A stretch of DNA of 64,000 nt, from NCBI GenBank assembly GCA_035559815.1, contig DATMAT010000023.1, positions 62,001-126,000 on the forward strand, in the 5' to 3' direction. The stretch is from Thermodesulfobacteriota bacterium. GTDB taxonomy: Bacteria > Desulfobacterota_D > UBA1144 > Nemesobacterales > CSP1-2. Position 1 is the first letter of the stretch; the number at the start of each line of letters is the position of its first letter. The position numbers were made by a program, and so were the translations under genes. The notes below the pieces were generated by a model. That model was not told the origin of the DNA and did no database searches. It saw only the letters and a program-made list of their open reading frames with translations. Positions 63,825 through 64,000 of this stretch are shown here, piece after piece.

Positions 63825-64000
63825 GTTCTATGAGCTGAAACTCTCTTATTATTTTATGCCCCGGTGGCTTTGGATTACGCTTGGGGGAGTGGTTTTCTTT
63901 TTTGTCCTTCTCCCCCGCCTGGGAGTTACTTTTGCGGTGAACGCTTCCCCTTCTATTGATTATAAAGTATTCGCTATTATTAAAGGGACTGAGCCTCAAT
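63796..64000 (+). CDS. TraF/TrhF-like S26 signal peptidase, partial
   Basis: The first 68 residues are in the window and the gene runs off the end. A hydrophobic helix (WITLGGVVFFFVLLPRLGV) is followed by NASPSIDYKVFAIIKG, which fits the active-site Ser region of conjugative S26 peptidases (TraF/TrhF) that follow traC in F-type operons. The catalytic Lys would lie beyond the window, so the call is provisional. Confidence 0.6.
   Translation, partial: MNLKESLKNEFYELKLSYYFMPRWLWITLGGVVFFFVLLPRLGVTFAVNASPSIDYKVFAIIKGTEPQ

Overview
The window is bacterial chromosome from a Gram-negative, pilus-bearing organism. By eye it is slightly AT-rich, densely coded, and has long palindrome-filled gaps. Outer-membrane lipoproteins, a glutathione synthase, MinCDE, GatCAB, an indolepyruvate:ferredoxin oxidoreductase, pyruvate phosphate dikinase and a PilB-T-C-S-R cluster behind a GEMM-I riboswitch fit an uncultured deltaproteobacterium-like lineage (Desulfobacterota, Dadabacteria or a neighbour). 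This assignment is an inference from gene content; there is no rRNA in the window.

Bases 1-44,650 are core chromosome. They carry two tandem 8-oxoguanine glycosylase paralogues, a PIG-L deacetylase, gatB, a PlsC acyltransferase, an HD-GYP response regulator, carA, a secreted protein, a Mut7-C protein, iorA-iorB, a phosphatase, endonuclease V, yjbQ, gshB, gatC-gatA, rsmI, tRNA-Ser, rpsB-tsf-pyrH-frr, and trmFO-glyQ-glyS-ppdK. These are followed by the type IV pilus motor and regulatory operon pilB-pilT-pilC-pilS-pilR, two envelope proteins, dcd, minC-minD-minE and tRNA-Thr. Long gaps at about 7.26-8.06 kb and 9.23-9.94 kb, and shorter ones at 19.1-20.5 kb, hold several families of interspersed palindromic repeats.

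The pilus operon has layered control readable from the sequence. A good sigma-54 -24/-12 promoter (32705-32720) precedes a cyclic-di-GMP-I riboswitch aptamer (about 32795-32900). The first gene, PilB, carries an MshEN-type N-terminal domain of the kind that binds c-di-GMP. The last gene, PilR, is a sigma-54 activator with a GAFTGA loop. Second messenger and activator could therefore act on transcription, on the leader RNA and on the motor protein.

From tRNA-Thr(CGT) at 44.6 kb to beyond the window end lies an integrative and conjugative element (ICE). It has a tyrosine integrase abutting the tRNA, an XRE-S24 repressor with a divergent operator region, an excisionase-like protein, a 39-residue coupled membrane peptide, a large ParB-domain protein whose gene contains a perfect 22-bp palindrome, and a DnaC-like loader. 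It then has two gene cassettes (HEPN-like protein; UvrD-like helicase), each followed by an integron attC site although no integron integrase is present. After a non-coding gap with inverted repeats comes an F-type type IV secretion operon: a repeat lipoprotein, an outer-membrane protein, TraA-like pilin, a SpoVG-like protein, TraL, TraE, TraK, TraB, TraV, TraC, TrbI-like, and the start of a TraF/TrhF-like peptidase. The far end of the element, including relaxase and coupling protein, is outside the window.
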